Assembly: GCF_002813445.1 (NCBI RefSeq)
Contig: NZ_PHHD01000001.1
Span: forward strand, 2,542,001 to 2,606,000
Length of the DNA stretch: 64,000 bases
Direction of reading: 5' to 3'
Source: Pseudomonas tolaasii NCPPB 2192
Lineage (GTDB): Bacteria; Pseudomonadota; Gammaproteobacteria; Pseudomonadales; Pseudomonadaceae
Below the pieces are notes generated by a model. It made no database searches. It worked only from the letters and a program-made list of their open reading frames with translations, and was not told the origin of the DNA. Position numbers and translations under genes: made by a program. The stretch's first letter is position 1. Each line of letters opens with the position of its first letter. Positions 50,261-59,538 of the stretch are shown in pieces.

Positions 50261-51474
50261 GCTTCAGAAATATCATCAAGCCTTACCCATCGCCGATTAT
50301 CACCGGGCGCGGCATCGACCTCGATTTTCCGATGCTTGCCGGTTGCCTCGCTTTGCTGGGCCTGGGCCTGGTGATGATCACTTCGGCGTCTTCCGAAGTG
50401 GCCGCCGTGCAGTCGGGCAATACCCTGTACATGATGATTCGTCACCTGGTGTACCTGGTGATCGGCCTCGGCGCATGCATCGTCACCATGATGATTCCCA
50501 TCGCCACCTGGCAGCGTCTTGGCTGGATGATGCTGATCGGCGCGTTTGGCCTGCTGATCATGGTGATCCTCCCCGGCATCGGCCGCGAGGTGAACGGCTC
50601 GATGCGCTGGATCGGCTTTGGTGCCTTCAACGTGCAGCCGTCGGAAATCGCCAAAGTGTTCGTGGTGATCTACCTCTCCGGCTATCTGGTTCGTCGCCAG
50701 AAAGAAGTGCGCGAAAGCTGGATGGGCTTCTTCAAGCCATTCATCGTGCTGCTGCCCATGGCCGGCCTGTTGCTGATGGAGCCGGACTTCGGTGCCACCG
50801 TCGTGATGATGGGCGCTGCGGCGGCGATGCTGTTCCTCGGTGGCGTGGGCCTGTTCCGCTTCACCTTGATGGTGGTGCTGGCGGTGGCGGCCGTGACCAT
50901 TCTGGTGCAGGCGCAACCCTACCGGATGGCCCGTCTGATCACCTTTACCGACCCATGGTCCGACCAGTTCGGCTCCGGCTACCAGTTGACCCAGGCGCTG
51001 ATCGCCTTCGGTCGCGGCGAGTGGTTGGGCGTGGGCCTGGGCAACAGTGTGCAAAAGCAGTTCTACCTGCCCGAAGCGCATACCGACTTCGTGTTCTCGG
51101 TGCTCGCCGAAGAGCTGGGTGTGGTCGGTTCGCTGTGCACCGTCGCGCTGTTCGTATTCGTGTGTGTGCGTGGCATGTACATCGGCTTGTGGGCCGAGAA
51201 GGCCAAACAGTATTTCGCCGCTTATGTGGCATACGGCTTGTCGTTCCTGTGGATCGGCCAGTTCTTGATCAACATCGGCGTGAACGTCGGCCTGCTGCCG
51301 ACCAAGGGGCTGACGCTGCCATTCCTCAGCTACGGCGGCAGTTCGTTGGTGATTTGCTGCGCCTGCCTGGGCTTGTTGCTGCGCATTGAGTGGGAGAGTC
51401 GAACCCACCTGGGCAGCGAAGAGATGGAGTTCAGCGAAAGCGACTTTGCCGAGGAGCCGAACCATGGGCGCTAA
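50257..51474 (+). CDS. ftsW: SEDS glycosyltransferase FtsW
   Basis: Septal peptidoglycan polymerase that works with FtsI. The 405-residue protein has about ten membrane helices and the SEDS signature regions: VNGSMRWIGFGAFNVQPSE (about 108-126), and LLPTKGLTLPFLSYGGSS (about 344-361). ATG 50257 overlaps the murD stop (ATGA). Reading upstream into murD produces a longer frame that is not real. The C-terminus is cytoplasmic and acidic. Confidence 0.95.
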   Translation: MSFRNIIKPYPSPIITGRGIDLDFPMLAGCLALLGLGLVMITSASSEVAAVQSGNTLYMMIRHLVYLVIGLGACIVTMMIPIATWQRLGWMMLIGAFGLLIMVILPGIGREVNGSMRWIGFGAFNVQPSEIAKVFVVIYLSGYLVRRQKEVRESWMGFFKPFIVLLPMAGLLLMEPDFGATVVMMGAAAAMLFLGGVGLFRFTLMVVLAVAAVTILVQAQPYRMARLITFTDPWSDQFGSGYQLTQALIAFGRGEWLGVGLGNSVQKQFYLPEAHTDFVFSVLAEELGVVGSLCTVALFVFVCVRGMYIGLWAEKAKQYFAAYVAYGLSFLWIGQFLINIGVNVGLLPTKGLTLPFLSYGGSSLVICCACLGLLLRIEWESRTHLGSEEMEFSESDFAEEPNHGR

Positions 51475-52534
51475 CGTGCTGATCATGGCGGGCGGCACCG
51501 GGGGCCATGTGTTCCCGGCCCTGGCATGTGCCCGTGAATTTCAGAACCGTGGCTACACCGTGCATTGGCTCGGTACGCCGCGCGGCATTGAAAATGAATT
51601 GGTTCCCAATGCGGGCTTGCCGCTGCATTTGATCAACGTCACGGGCCTGCGTGGCAAGGGCAAGTTGTCCCTGCTCAAGGCGCCGTTCGTGTTGCTCAAG
51701 GCCGTGTGGCAAGCACGCAAAGTGATTCGCGACTTGAAGCCGGTGTGTGTGCTGGGCTTTGGTGGTTATGTGACCGGCCCTGGCGGTGTTGCCGCCAGGC
51801 TTGCCGGCGTGCCGGTGATCGTGCACGAGCAGAACGCCGTCGCCGGTACTGCCAACCGCTTGCTGGTGCCATTGGCCGCGCGGGTGTGTGAAGCGTTCCC
51901 GAAAACCTTTGGTGCGTCGGACAAGTTGCGCACCACCGGCAACCCGGTACGCACCGAGCTGTTCATGGACATCGCGCGCCAGGCACTGACCGGGCGCAAG
52001 GCACATCTGCTGGTGATGGGCGGCAGCCTGGGGTCCGAGCCGCTGAACAAACTGCTGCCGGAAGCTGTTGCGCAACTCCCCGTGGAACTGCGCCCGGAGA
52101 TCTTCCATCAGGCCGGCAAGCACCACGGTGAAGTCACCGCCACGCGTTATCGCGAGGCCGGTGTAGAGGCGAACGTACAGCCCTTCATCAAAGACATGGC
52201 CCATGCCTATGGCTGGGCCGACCTGGTGGTCTGCCGCTCCGGTGCGCTGACCGTCAGTGAACTGGCCGCCGCCGGTCTGCCGTCCTTGCTGGTGCCTTTG
52301 CCCCATGCCATCGACGATCACCAGACCCGCAACGCTGAATATTTGGCCGGGGAGGGCGCTGCCTTCCTGCTGCCGCAAAGAACGACTGGCGCCGCCGATT
52401 TGGCCGCACGCCTGACCGAGGTTTTGATGCAACCGGAACGACTGAACAGCATGGCGAGCACCGCAAGCCGCCTGGCCAAACCTGACGCAACCCGCACCGT
52501 GGTCGATATCTGCCTGGAGGTGGCCCATGGTTGA
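51464..52534 (+). CDS. murG: Lipid II synthase MurG
   Basis: Peripheral inner-membrane GT28 glycosyltransferase adding GlcNAc to lipid I. The 356-residue protein has the N-terminal lipid-site motif MAGGTGGHVFPAL (about 8-20), VLGFGGYVTGP and HEQNAVAG (about 123-130), and the UDP-binding LVVCRSGALTVSELAAAGLPS near 248-268. GAGGAG seven bases before the ATG 51464 fixes the start; it overlaps ftsW by 11 bases and murC by eight. Confidence 0.96.
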   Translation: MGANVLIMAGGTGGHVFPALACAREFQNRGYTVHWLGTPRGIENELVPNAGLPLHLINVTGLRGKGKLSLLKAPFVLLKAVWQARKVIRDLKPVCVLGFGGYVTGPGGVAARLAGVPVIVHEQNAVAGTANRLLVPLAARVCEAFPKTFGASDKLRTTGNPVRTELFMDIARQALTGRKAHLLVMGGSLGSEPLNKLLPEAVAQLPVELRPEIFHQAGKHHGEVTATRYREAGVEANVQPFIKDMAHAYGWADLVVCRSGALTVSELAAAGLPSLLVPLPHAIDDHQTRNAEYLAGEGAAFLLPQRTTGAADLAARLTEVLMQPERLNSMASTASRLAKPDATRTVVDICLEVAHG

Positions 52535-53975
52535 GAATCAGAAAGCCATGCCGCAACCGGAAATGCGCCGCATCCGGCGCATCCACTTCGTCGGGATCGG
52601 CGGCGTGGGCATGTGCGGCATTGCCGAAGTGTTGCTGAACCTGGGCTACCAAGTGTCCGGCTCCGACTTGAAAGAGTCGCCGGTGACTGATCGCCTGAAA
52701 ACTTTCGGTGCACAGATCTTCATCGGCCACCGTGCCGAGAACGCTGCCGAGGCCGACGTGCTGGTGGTGTCCAGCGCCGTGAACACCTCCAACCCGGAAG
52801 TGGCAACCGCCCTTGAACGTCGCATTCCGGTGGTACCGCGTGCCGAGATGCTGGCCGAGCTGATGCGCTATCGCCACGGCATCGCCGTCGCCGGCACCCA
52901 CGGCAAAACCACCACCACCAGCCTGATCGCCTCGGTGTTCGCCGCCGGTGGCCTGGACCCGACATTCGTCATTGGTGGCCGCCTGAATGCAGCCGGCACC
53001 AATGCACAATTGGGAACCAGCCGTTACCTGATTGCCGAAGCCGATGAAAGTGATGCGAGCTTCCTGCACCTGCAACCGCTGGTTGCCGTGGTCACCAACA
53101 TCGACGAAGACCACATGGCCACCTACGACGGTGACTTCAACAAGTTGAAGAAAACCTTCGTCGAGTTCCTGCACAACCTGCCGTTCTACGGTTTGGCCGT
53201 GGTGTGCCTGGACGATCCGGTGGTGCGTGAAATCCTGCCGCTGGTCAAACGTCCGACCGTGACCTACGGCTTCAGCGAAGACGCCGATGTGCGCGCCATC
53301 AATGTGCGCCAGGAAGGCATGCAAACCTTCTTCACCGTGCTGCGCCCTGACCGTGAGCCGCTGGATGTGTCGGTGAACATGCCGGGCAACCACAACGTGC
53401 TCAATTCCCTGGCGACCATTTGCATCGCTTCCGACGAAGGCGTCAGCGATGAAGCCATCGTTGAAGGCCTGTCGCGCTTCGCCGGTGTCGGCCGTCGCTT
53501 CCAGGTCTACGGCCAACTGCCGGTCGAAGGCGGTGACGTGATGTTGGTGGACGACTACGGCCACCACCCGACCGAAGTGGCCGCCGTGATCAAGGCCGTG
53601 CGCGGTGGCTGGCCGGAGCGCCGTCTGGTGATGGTTTACCAGCCGCACCGCTACAGCCGCACCCGCGACCTGTACGACGACTTTGTGAATGTATTGGCCG
53701 ACGCCAACGTGCTGTTGCTGATGGAAGTCTACCCGGCCGGCGAAGAGCCGATTCCGGGCGCCGACAGCCGCAAGCTGTGCAACAGCATTCGCCAGCGCGG
53801 CCAACTGGACCCGATCTACATCGAGCGTGGTGTGGACCTGGCGCCTATCGTCAAGCCGCTGCTGCGTGCCGGCGACATTTTGCTCTGCCAGGGTGCCGGT
53901 GACATTGGTGGCCTTGCACCCAAATTGCTCGCGAGCCCGATCTTCGCTGCTGCCGAAAAGGGGAAGTCGAAATGA
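52527..53975 (+). CDS. murC: UDP-MurNAc:L-Ala ligase MurC
   Basis: First amino acid addition to UDP-MurNAc. The 482-residue ligase has the dinucleotide-like loop HFVGIGGVGMCGIAEVL (about 20-36), ATP loop VAGTHGKTTTTSLIA (about 120-134) and the EADESDASFL segment (about 172-181). It starts within murG (eight-base overlap) and ends four bases into ddlB (ATGA). Confidence 0.96.
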   Translation: MVENQKAMPQPEMRRIRRIHFVGIGGVGMCGIAEVLLNLGYQVSGSDLKESPVTDRLKTFGAQIFIGHRAENAAEADVLVVSSAVNTSNPEVATALERRIPVVPRAEMLAELMRYRHGIAVAGTHGKTTTTSLIASVFAAGGLDPTFVIGGRLNAAGTNAQLGTSRYLIAEADESDASFLHLQPLVAVVTNIDEDHMATYDGDFNKLKKTFVEFLHNLPFYGLAVVCLDDPVVREILPLVKRPTVTYGFSEDADVRAINVRQEGMQTFFTVLRPDREPLDVSVNMPGNHNVLNSLATICIASDEGVSDEAIVEGLSRFAGVGRRFQVYGQLPVEGGDVMLVDDYGHHPTEVAAVIKAVRGGWPERRLVMVYQPHRYSRTRDLYDDFVNVLADANVLLLMEVYPAGEEPIPGADSRKLCNSIRQRGQLDPIYIERGVDLAPIVKPLLRAGDILLCQGAGDIGGLAPKLLASPIFAAAEKGKSK

Positions 53976-54928
53976 CTGCTGACTACGGCTCTCTGTTCTC
54001 CACTATCGCGCCTGCTGATTTCGGCCGTGTGGCCGTGTTGTTCGGCGGCAAGAGCGCTGAGCGCGAGGTGTCGCTCAAGTCCGGCAATGCCGTGCTCGAA
54101 GCCCTGCAAAGCGCCGGCGTGAATGCCTTTGGCATCGACGTGGGCGATGACTTCCTCGCCCGCCTGCAGGCCGAGAAGATCGACCGCGCCTTCATCATTC
54201 TTCACGGCCGTGGCGGTGAAGACGGCAGCATGCAGGGTCTGTTGGAGTGCCTGGGCATTCCTTATACCGGCAGCGGAATTCTGGCGTCGGCACTGGCCAT
54301 GGACAAGTTGCGCACCAAGCAGGTGTGGCACAGCCTGGGCATTCCGACCCCGCGTCACAGTGTGCTGTGCAGCGAAGACGATTGTATTTCTGCAGTCGAG
54401 GAACTGGGCCTGCCTTTGATCGTCAAACCTGCCCATGAAGGCTCCAGTATCGGCATGGCCAAAGTGAACTCGGCCGCCGAATTGATCGACGCATGGAAAG
54501 CGGCAAGTACCTACGATTCGCAAGTGTTGGTGGAACAGTGGATTTCCGGTCCCGAGTACACCATCGCCACCCTGCGTGGCCAGGTTTTGCCGCCTATCGC
54601 ATTGGGCACGCCCCACACTTTTTACGACTACGACGCCAAGTACGTGGCTTCCGATACTCAGTACCGGATCCCCTGCGGCCTCGACGCAACCAAGGAACAG
54701 GAATTGATGGACCTCACGGCGAAAGCCTGTGAGGCGCTGGGTATCGCCGGTTGGGCGCGGGCAGACGTGATGCAGGATGGCCAAGGGAATTTCTGGTTCC
54801 TGGAAGTCAACACCGCTCCCGGCATGACCGACCACAGCCTGGTCCCCATGGCAGCTCGTGCCGCCGGTCTGGATTTTCAGCAGTTAGTGCTGGCGATTCT
54901 GGCCGCAAGCATTGAGCCACGAGGCTAA
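53972..54928 (+). CDS. ddlB: D-alanine:D-alanine ligase DdlB
   Basis: ATP-grasp ligase making D-Ala-D-Ala, the substrate of MurF in this cluster. The 318-residue protein has GKSAEREVSLKSG (about 27-39), LHGRGGEDGSMQG (about 76-88), KPAHEGSSIGMAKV (about 152-165) and WFLEVNTAPGMTDHSLVP (about 274-291). ATG overlaps the murC stop. The gene ends just ahead of ftsQ, whose real start lies four bases after its stop. Confidence 0.96.
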   Translation: MTADYGSLFSTIAPADFGRVAVLFGGKSAEREVSLKSGNAVLEALQSAGVNAFGIDVGDDFLARLQAEKIDRAFIILHGRGGEDGSMQGLLECLGIPYTGSGILASALAMDKLRTKQVWHSLGIPTPRHSVLCSEDDCISAVEELGLPLIVKPAHEGSSIGMAKVNSAAELIDAWKAASTYDSQVLVEQWISGPEYTIATLRGQVLPPIALGTPHTFYDYDAKYVASDTQYRIPCGLDATKEQELMDLTAKACEALGIAGWARADVMQDGQGNFWFLEVNTAPGMTDHSLVPMAARAAGLDFQQLVLAILAASIEPRG

Positions 54929-54932
54929 AGAC

Positions 54933-55802
54933 ATGAACGGCGCATCGCTTCGTCATCAGCCCCCGCCAGCACCGAGCCGCAAGCCGGTGCCACGGGGTGC
55001 CAGCCGGATGGTGGCTAAAGAGCCGATGTCGGCGCGCCTGCCGAAAGCCAACTTTGGTTTCCTCAAGGCGCTGTTCTGGCCGGTACTGCTGGTGGCGTTG
55101 GGTTTCGGCACTTATGAGGGCGCCCAGCGTCTGCTGCCGTATGCCGACCGGCCGATCACCAAGATCAGCGTGCAGGGCGACTTAAGTTATATCAGCCAGC
55201 AAGCGGTGCAGCAGCGCATCGGGCCGTACCTGGCGGCGAGCTTCTTCACCATCGACCTGGCGGGTATGCGCTCGGAGCTGGAACAGATGCCGTGGATCGC
55301 CCACGCCGAAGTGCGCCGCGTCTGGCCGGACCAGGTAACGATCCGCCTGGAAGAACAACTGCCGGTTGCCCGTTGGGGCGATGGCGCGCTGTTGAACAAC
55401 CAGGGCCAGGCGTTTACACCGCGCGAGCTGGCGAACTATGAACACCTGCCGCAGCTGTTCGGGCCGCAGCGGGCGCAACAGCAAGTCATGCAGCAGTACC
55501 AGGCGTTGAGCCAGATGCTGCGACCGCTCGGTTTCTCCATTGCACGCCTGGAACTGCGTGAACGGGGCAGCTGGTTTTTGACGACCGGGGCAGGCAGTTC
55601 CGGCCCGGGTATCGAGTTGTTGCTGGGACGCGACCGCTTGGTAGAGAAGATGCGCCGCTTTATTGCCATCTATGAAAAAACCTTGAAAGAACAGATTACG
55701 AACATTGCGAGCGTCGACCTGCGTTACGCCAACGGCCTGGCCGTCGGCTGGCGTGAACCAGTTGCGCCGACGACAGCCAAACCCGCTGTCGCGAAGAATT
55801 AA
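54933..55802 (+). CDS. ftsQ: Cell division protein FtsQ
   Basis: Bitopic division protein that recruits FtsB and FtsL. The 289-residue protein has a Pro-rich cytoplasmic tail (about 1-40), a membrane helix (about 45-65), a POTRA domain beginning ITKISVQGDLSYIS (about 75-150) and the FtsQ beta domain. The frame opens at TTG 54912 inside ddlB, but GAGG at about 54921-54924 fits the ATG at 54933. ftsA follows after 15 bases. Confidence 0.94.
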   Translation: MNGASLRHQPPPAPSRKPVPRGASRMVAKEPMSARLPKANFGFLKALFWPVLLVALGFGTYEGAQRLLPYADRPITKISVQGDLSYISQQAVQQRIGPYLAASFFTIDLAGMRSELEQMPWIAHAEVRRVWPDQVTIRLEEQLPVARWGDGALLNNQGQAFTPRELANYEHLPQLFGPQRAQQQVMQQYQALSQMLRPLGFSIARLELRERGSWFLTTGAGSSGPGIELLLGRDRLVEKMRRFIAIYEKTLKEQITNIASVDLRYANGLAVGWREPVAPTTAKPAVAKN

Positions 55803-55817
55803 GAAGAGGCAGGACCC

Positions 55818-57083
55818 ATGGCAAACGTGCAAAGCGGGAAAATGATCGTCGGTCTCGATATCGGCACCTCCAAAGTGGTGGCGCTGGTCGGCGAGGTCGG
55901 TGAAGACGGCGTTATCGAAATCGTCGGTATCGGCACGCATCCGTCCCGGGGCCTGAAGAAAGGCGTGGTGGTGAACATCGAGTCCACCGTGCAATCGATC
56001 CAGCGCGCCATCGAAGAAGCGCAGTTGATGGCCGGTTGCCGGATCCACTCGGCGTTCGTCGGCGTGGCCGGCAACCATATCCGCAGTCTGAACTCCCACG
56101 GCATCGTGGCGATTCGCGACCGTGAAGTCAGCTCGGCCGACCTTGAGCGTGTGCTCGACGCCGCCCAGGCCGTGGCGATTCCGGCTGACCAGCGCGTGCT
56201 GCACACCCTGCCGCAGGACTACGTGATCGACAACCAGGAAGGCGTGCGTGAGCCGCTGGGCATGTCGGGCGTGCGCCTGGAAGCCAAGGTTCACGTGGTG
56301 ACCTGCGCCGTCAACGCCGCACAGAACATTGAAAAATGCGTGCGCCGCTGCGGCCTGGAAATCGACGACATCATTCTTGAGCAGTTGGCCTCTGCTTACT
56401 CGGTACTGACCGACGACGAAAAAGAGCTGGGCGTGTGCCTGGTGGACATCGGCGGCGGCACCACTGACATCGCGATCTTCACCGAGGGTGCGATCCGTCA
56501 CACCGCCGTGATCCCGATTGCCGGTGACCAGGTGACCAACGACATCGCCATGGCGCTGCGCACACCGACCCAGTACGCCGAAGAAATCAAGATCCGCTAT
56601 GCCTGCGCCCTGGCCAAGCTGGCCGGTGCCGGCGAGACCATCAAGGTGCCAAGCGTGGGCGACCGTCCACCGCGCGAGCTGTCGCGTCAGGCCCTGGCCG
56701 AAGTGGTCGAGCCGCGTTACGACGAGCTGTTCACCCTGATTCAGGCTGAACTGCGCCGCAGCGGTTACGAAGATTTGATCCCGGCCGGCATCGTGTTGAC
56801 CGGTGGCACCTCGAAAATGGAAGGCGCGGTCGAGCTGGCCGAGGAAATCTTCCACATGCCGGTTCGCCTGGGTGTACCCCATGGCGTCAAAGGCCTGGGC
56901 GACGTGGTGCGCAACCCGATTTATTCCACCGGCGTGGGCTTGCTGTTGTACGGGCTGCAGAAGCAGACCGATGGCATTTCCCTGTCGGGCCCAAGCGTGC
57001 GTGACAGCTACCGCGGCGGCGATGACGAAGCCAAGGCGCCGTTGTTCGAGCGCTTGCAGGCTTGGGTCAAAGGCAATTTCTAA
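55818..57083 (+). CDS. ftsA: Cell division protein FtsA
   Basis: Actin-like protein that anchors the Z ring to the membrane. The 421-residue protein has the phosphate-1 motif VGLDIGTSKV (about 11-20), phosphate-2 DIGGGTTDIAIFTEG (about 212-226), and a C-terminal amphipathic helix (FERLQAWVKGNF) that binds the membrane. AGAGG is placed before the ATG. The ftsA-ftsZ gap is 66 bases. Confidence 0.96.
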   Translation: MANVQSGKMIVGLDIGTSKVVALVGEVGEDGVIEIVGIGTHPSRGLKKGVVVNIESTVQSIQRAIEEAQLMAGCRIHSAFVGVAGNHIRSLNSHGIVAIRDREVSSADLERVLDAAQAVAIPADQRVLHTLPQDYVIDNQEGVREPLGMSGVRLEAKVHVVTCAVNAAQNIEKCVRRCGLEIDDIILEQLASAYSVLTDDEKELGVCLVDIGGGTTDIAIFTEGAIRHTAVIPIAGDQVTNDIAMALRTPTQYAEEIKIRYACALAKLAGAGETIKVPSVGDRPPRELSRQALAEVVEPRYDELFTLIQAELRRSGYEDLIPAGIVLTGGTSKMEGAVELAEEIFHMPVRLGVPHGVKGLGDVVRNPIYSTGVGLLLYGLQKQTDGISLSGPSVRDSYRGGDDEAKAPLFERLQAWVKGNF

Positions 57084-57149
57084 AGATTTACCGCAACACC
57101 GAAGCAAGCAGTAGGCGAAAAAACTAGAGAAAACGAAAGGAGAGGGAAC

Positions 57150-58346
57150 ATGTTCGAACTCGTAGACAACATCCCCGCAAGCCCGGTTATCAAAGTAATC
57201 GGTGTCGGCGGTGGCGGCGGCAACGCTGTCAACCACATGGTCAAGAGCAACATTGAAGGCGTTGAATTCATCTGCGCCAACACTGATGCCCAGGCGCTGA
57301 AAAGCATCGGCGCGCGGACCATCCTGCAACTGGGCACCGCGGTGACCAAAGGCCTCGGCGCCGGCGCCAACCCGGAAGTCGGCCGTCAAGCCGCCCTGGA
57401 AGACCGCGAGCGTATCGCCGAAGTGCTGCAAGGCACCAACATGGTGTTCATCACCACCGGCATGGGCGGCGGTACCGGTACCGGTGCAGCCCCGATCATT
57501 GCCGAAGTGGCCAAGGAAATGGGAATTCTGACCGTCGCTGTCGTGACGCGTCCGTTCCCGTTCGAAGGTCGCAAGCGCATGCAGATCGCCGACGAAGGTA
57601 TCCGTCTGCTGTCTGAAAGCGTCGACTCGTTGATCACCATTCCCAACGAGAAGCTGCTGACCATCCTGGGCAAGGACGCGAGCCTGCTGTCCGCATTCGC
57701 CAAGGCTGACGATGTACTGGCCGGTGCCGTTCGCGGTATCTCCGACATCATCAAGCGCCCGGGCATGATCAACGTCGACTTCGCCGACGTGCGCACCGTG
57801 ATGAGCGAAATGGGCATGGCGATGATGGGCACCGGCTGCGCCAGCGGTCCGAACCGTGCACGTGAAGCCACTGAAGCGGCCATCCGCAACCCGTTGCTGG
57901 AAGACGTGAACCTGCAAGGCGCACGCGGCATTCTGGTGAACATCACCGCCGGCCCTGACCTGTCCCTGGGTGAGTACTCCGACGTGGGTAGCATCATCGA
58001 AGCCTTCGCTTCCGAGCACGCGATGGTCAAAGTCGGTACCGTTATCGATCCGGACATGCGCGACGAGCTGCACGTGACCGTGGTTGCGACCGGCCTGGGT
58101 GCGAAAATCGAGAAGCCTGTGAAGGTCATCGACAACACCCTGCACAACAGCCAGGCCAGCCAGCAAGCGGCCGCTCCAGCGCCTGCGCGCCAGGAACTGC
58201 CGTCTGTGAACTACCGTGACCTGGACCGTCCGACCGTGATGCGCAACCAGGCTCAGGCCGGTGCTGCGGCGTCCCGTAGCCTGAATCCGCAAGATGATCT
58301 GGACTACCTGGACATCCCGGCATTCCTGCGTCGTCAGGCCGATTAA
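57150..58346 (+). CDS. ftsZ: Cell division GTPase FtsZ
   Basis: Tubulin-like GTPase forming the Z ring. The 398-residue protein has the nucleotide-binding GVGGGGGNAVNHMV (about 17-30), tubulin signature GMGGGTGTGAAP (about 103-114), T7 loop NVDFADVRTVMSE (about 206-218) and the conserved C-terminal peptide LDIPAFLRRQ (about 386-395) that binds FtsA and ZipA. AAAGGAGAGGG before the ATG is a very strong ribosome binding site, in line with its high synthesis. Confidence 0.97.
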   Translation: MFELVDNIPASPVIKVIGVGGGGGNAVNHMVKSNIEGVEFICANTDAQALKSIGARTILQLGTAVTKGLGAGANPEVGRQAALEDRERIAEVLQGTNMVFITTGMGGGTGTGAAPIIAEVAKEMGILTVAVVTRPFPFEGRKRMQIADEGIRLLSESVDSLITIPNEKLLTILGKDASLLSAFAKADDVLAGAVRGISDIIKRPGMINVDFADVRTVMSEMGMAMMGTGCASGPNRAREATEAAIRNPLLEDVNLQGARGILVNITAGPDLSLGEYSDVGSIIEAFASEHAMVKVGTVIDPDMRDELHVTVVATGLGAKIEKPVKVIDNTLHNSQASQQAAAPAPARQELPSVNYRDLDRPTVMRNQAQAGAAASRSLNPQDDLDYLDIPAFLRRQAD

Positions 58347-58458
58347 TGGAATGTATCAGGGCTATGAAGGTGATTGGTGTTCAGCAAAGGTCTGGTCTGT
58401 TATTATCGCCAGCCTTTGTTGATACCAGTTCGCAATTTGCGCTGAAGCGGTCCAAGCC

Positions 58459-59370
58459 ATGATTAAACAACGCACCCTGAAGAATATTATCCGTGCCACA
58501 GGTGTAGGTCTGCACTCCGGGGAGAAGGTATACCTGACCCTCAAGCCCGCACCTGTCGACACCGGCATCGTGTTTGTTCGTGCCGACCTGGACCCTGTGG
58601 TGCAGATTCCTGCTCGCGCGGAAAATGTTGGCGAAACCACGATGTCGACCACGTTGGTCAACGGTGACGTGAAAGTGGACACGGTGGAGCACTTGCTCTC
58701 GGCCATGGCCGGTCTGGGCATCGATAACGCCTACGTCGAGCTCTCCGCGTCCGAAGTCCCGATCATGGATGGCAGCGCTGGCCCCTTCGTATTCTTGATT
58801 CAATCTGCCGGCCTGGAAGAACAGGACGCAGCCAAGAAGTTCATTCGCATTCTGCGGGAAGTGACAGTAGAAGACGGCGACAAGCGCGCCACCTTCGTCC
58901 CGTTCGAAGGCTTTAAAGTGAGCTTTGAGATCGATTTCGATCACCCGGTATTCCGTGACCGCACACAAAGTGCAAGCGTGGATTTTTCCAGCACTTCGTT
59001 CGTAAAAGAAGTCAGCCGCGCCCGTACCTTTGGTTTCATGAGTGACATCGAGTACCTGCGCAAGCACAACCTCGCACTCGGCGGCAGCGTTGAAAACGCC
59101 ATCGTGGTCGACGCGGATGGTGTACTGAACGAAGACGGCCTTCGCTACGAAGACGAATTCGTGAAGCACAAGATCCTCGATGCAATCGGTGACCTCTACC
59201 TGCTGGGCAATAGCCTGATAGGCGAGTTCAAAGGCTTCAAGTCGGGCCACGCCCTTAACAACCAGCTGCTGCGCAAGTTGATTGAGCAAACAGACGCTTG
59301 GGAAGTCGTGACCTTCGAAGATGCCAGCACCGCACCGATCTCTTACATGCGTCCCGTTGCGGCGGTGTAA
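58459..59370 (+). CDS. lpxC: UDP-3-O-acyl-GlcNAc deacetylase LpxC
   Basis: Zinc amidase, the committed step of lipid A synthesis. The 303-residue protein has zinc ligands in TVEHLLSAM (His about 78) and in FVKHKILDAIGDL (His about 237, Asp about 241), and a catalytic His near GHALNNQLL (about 264). Here lipid A synthesis is linked to the end of the division cluster, after a 112-base gap from ftsZ. Its own promoter is likely but not clear. A terminator follows. Confidence 0.97.
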   Translation: MIKQRTLKNIIRATGVGLHSGEKVYLTLKPAPVDTGIVFVRADLDPVVQIPARAENVGETTMSTTLVNGDVKVDTVEHLLSAMAGLGIDNAYVELSASEVPIMDGSAGPFVFLIQSAGLEEQDAAKKFIRILREVTVEDGDKRATFVPFEGFKVSFEIDFDHPVFRDRTQSASVDFSSTSFVKEVSRARTFGFMSDIEYLRKHNLALGGSVENAIVVDADGVLNEDGLRYEDEFVKHKILDAIGDLYLLGNSLIGEFKGFKSGHALNNQLLRKLIEQTDAWEVVTFEDASTAPISYMRPVAAV

Positions 59371-59396
59371 GTAACAACTCTCTTTCTTTCGTTTTG

Positions 59397-59424
59397 AAAG
59401 GCTGCCTTCGGGTGGCCTTTTTTT
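59397..59424 (+). terminator. Rho-independent terminator after lpxC
   Basis: AAAGGCTGCC and GGTGGCCTTT pair through ten positions around a UUCG tetraloop (59397-59420, two G-U pairs), and T residues follow to 59424. It ends the dcw-lpxC transcription. Confidence 0.9.
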
Positions 59425-59457
59425 ATGCCTGCTGATTCGTGTGCGCCGCTGTTCAAA

Positions 59458-59528
59458 TGTGGGAGCTGGCTTGCTGCGATGGCGGTGTTGAATCCACCGT
59501 CGCTATCGCAGGCAAGCCAGCTCCCACA
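59458..59528. repeat. REPIN, main family, left arm with one-base deletion
   Basis: The left arm (TGTGGGAGCTGGCTTGCTGC from 59458) lacks one C compared with the TTGCCTGC of other elements, while the right arm, ending at 59528, is intact. The loop is about 20 bases. It lies between the lpxC terminator and the convergent diguanylate cyclase gene. Confidence 0.88.
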
Positions 59529-59538
59529 GTGATTGGGT

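Noticed and set aside
55182..58292. A 1036-residue minus-strand open frame across ftsQ, ftsA and ftsZ
   Set aside because: Long shadow frame opposite three secure genes; composition rich in His, Val, Asp and Gly repeats that mirrors the coding strand.
58374..58406. A candidate lpxC promoter (TTGGTG and TATTAT)
   Set aside because: The spacing of 21 bases is too long and the -35 is poor, so it was left out of the feature list.
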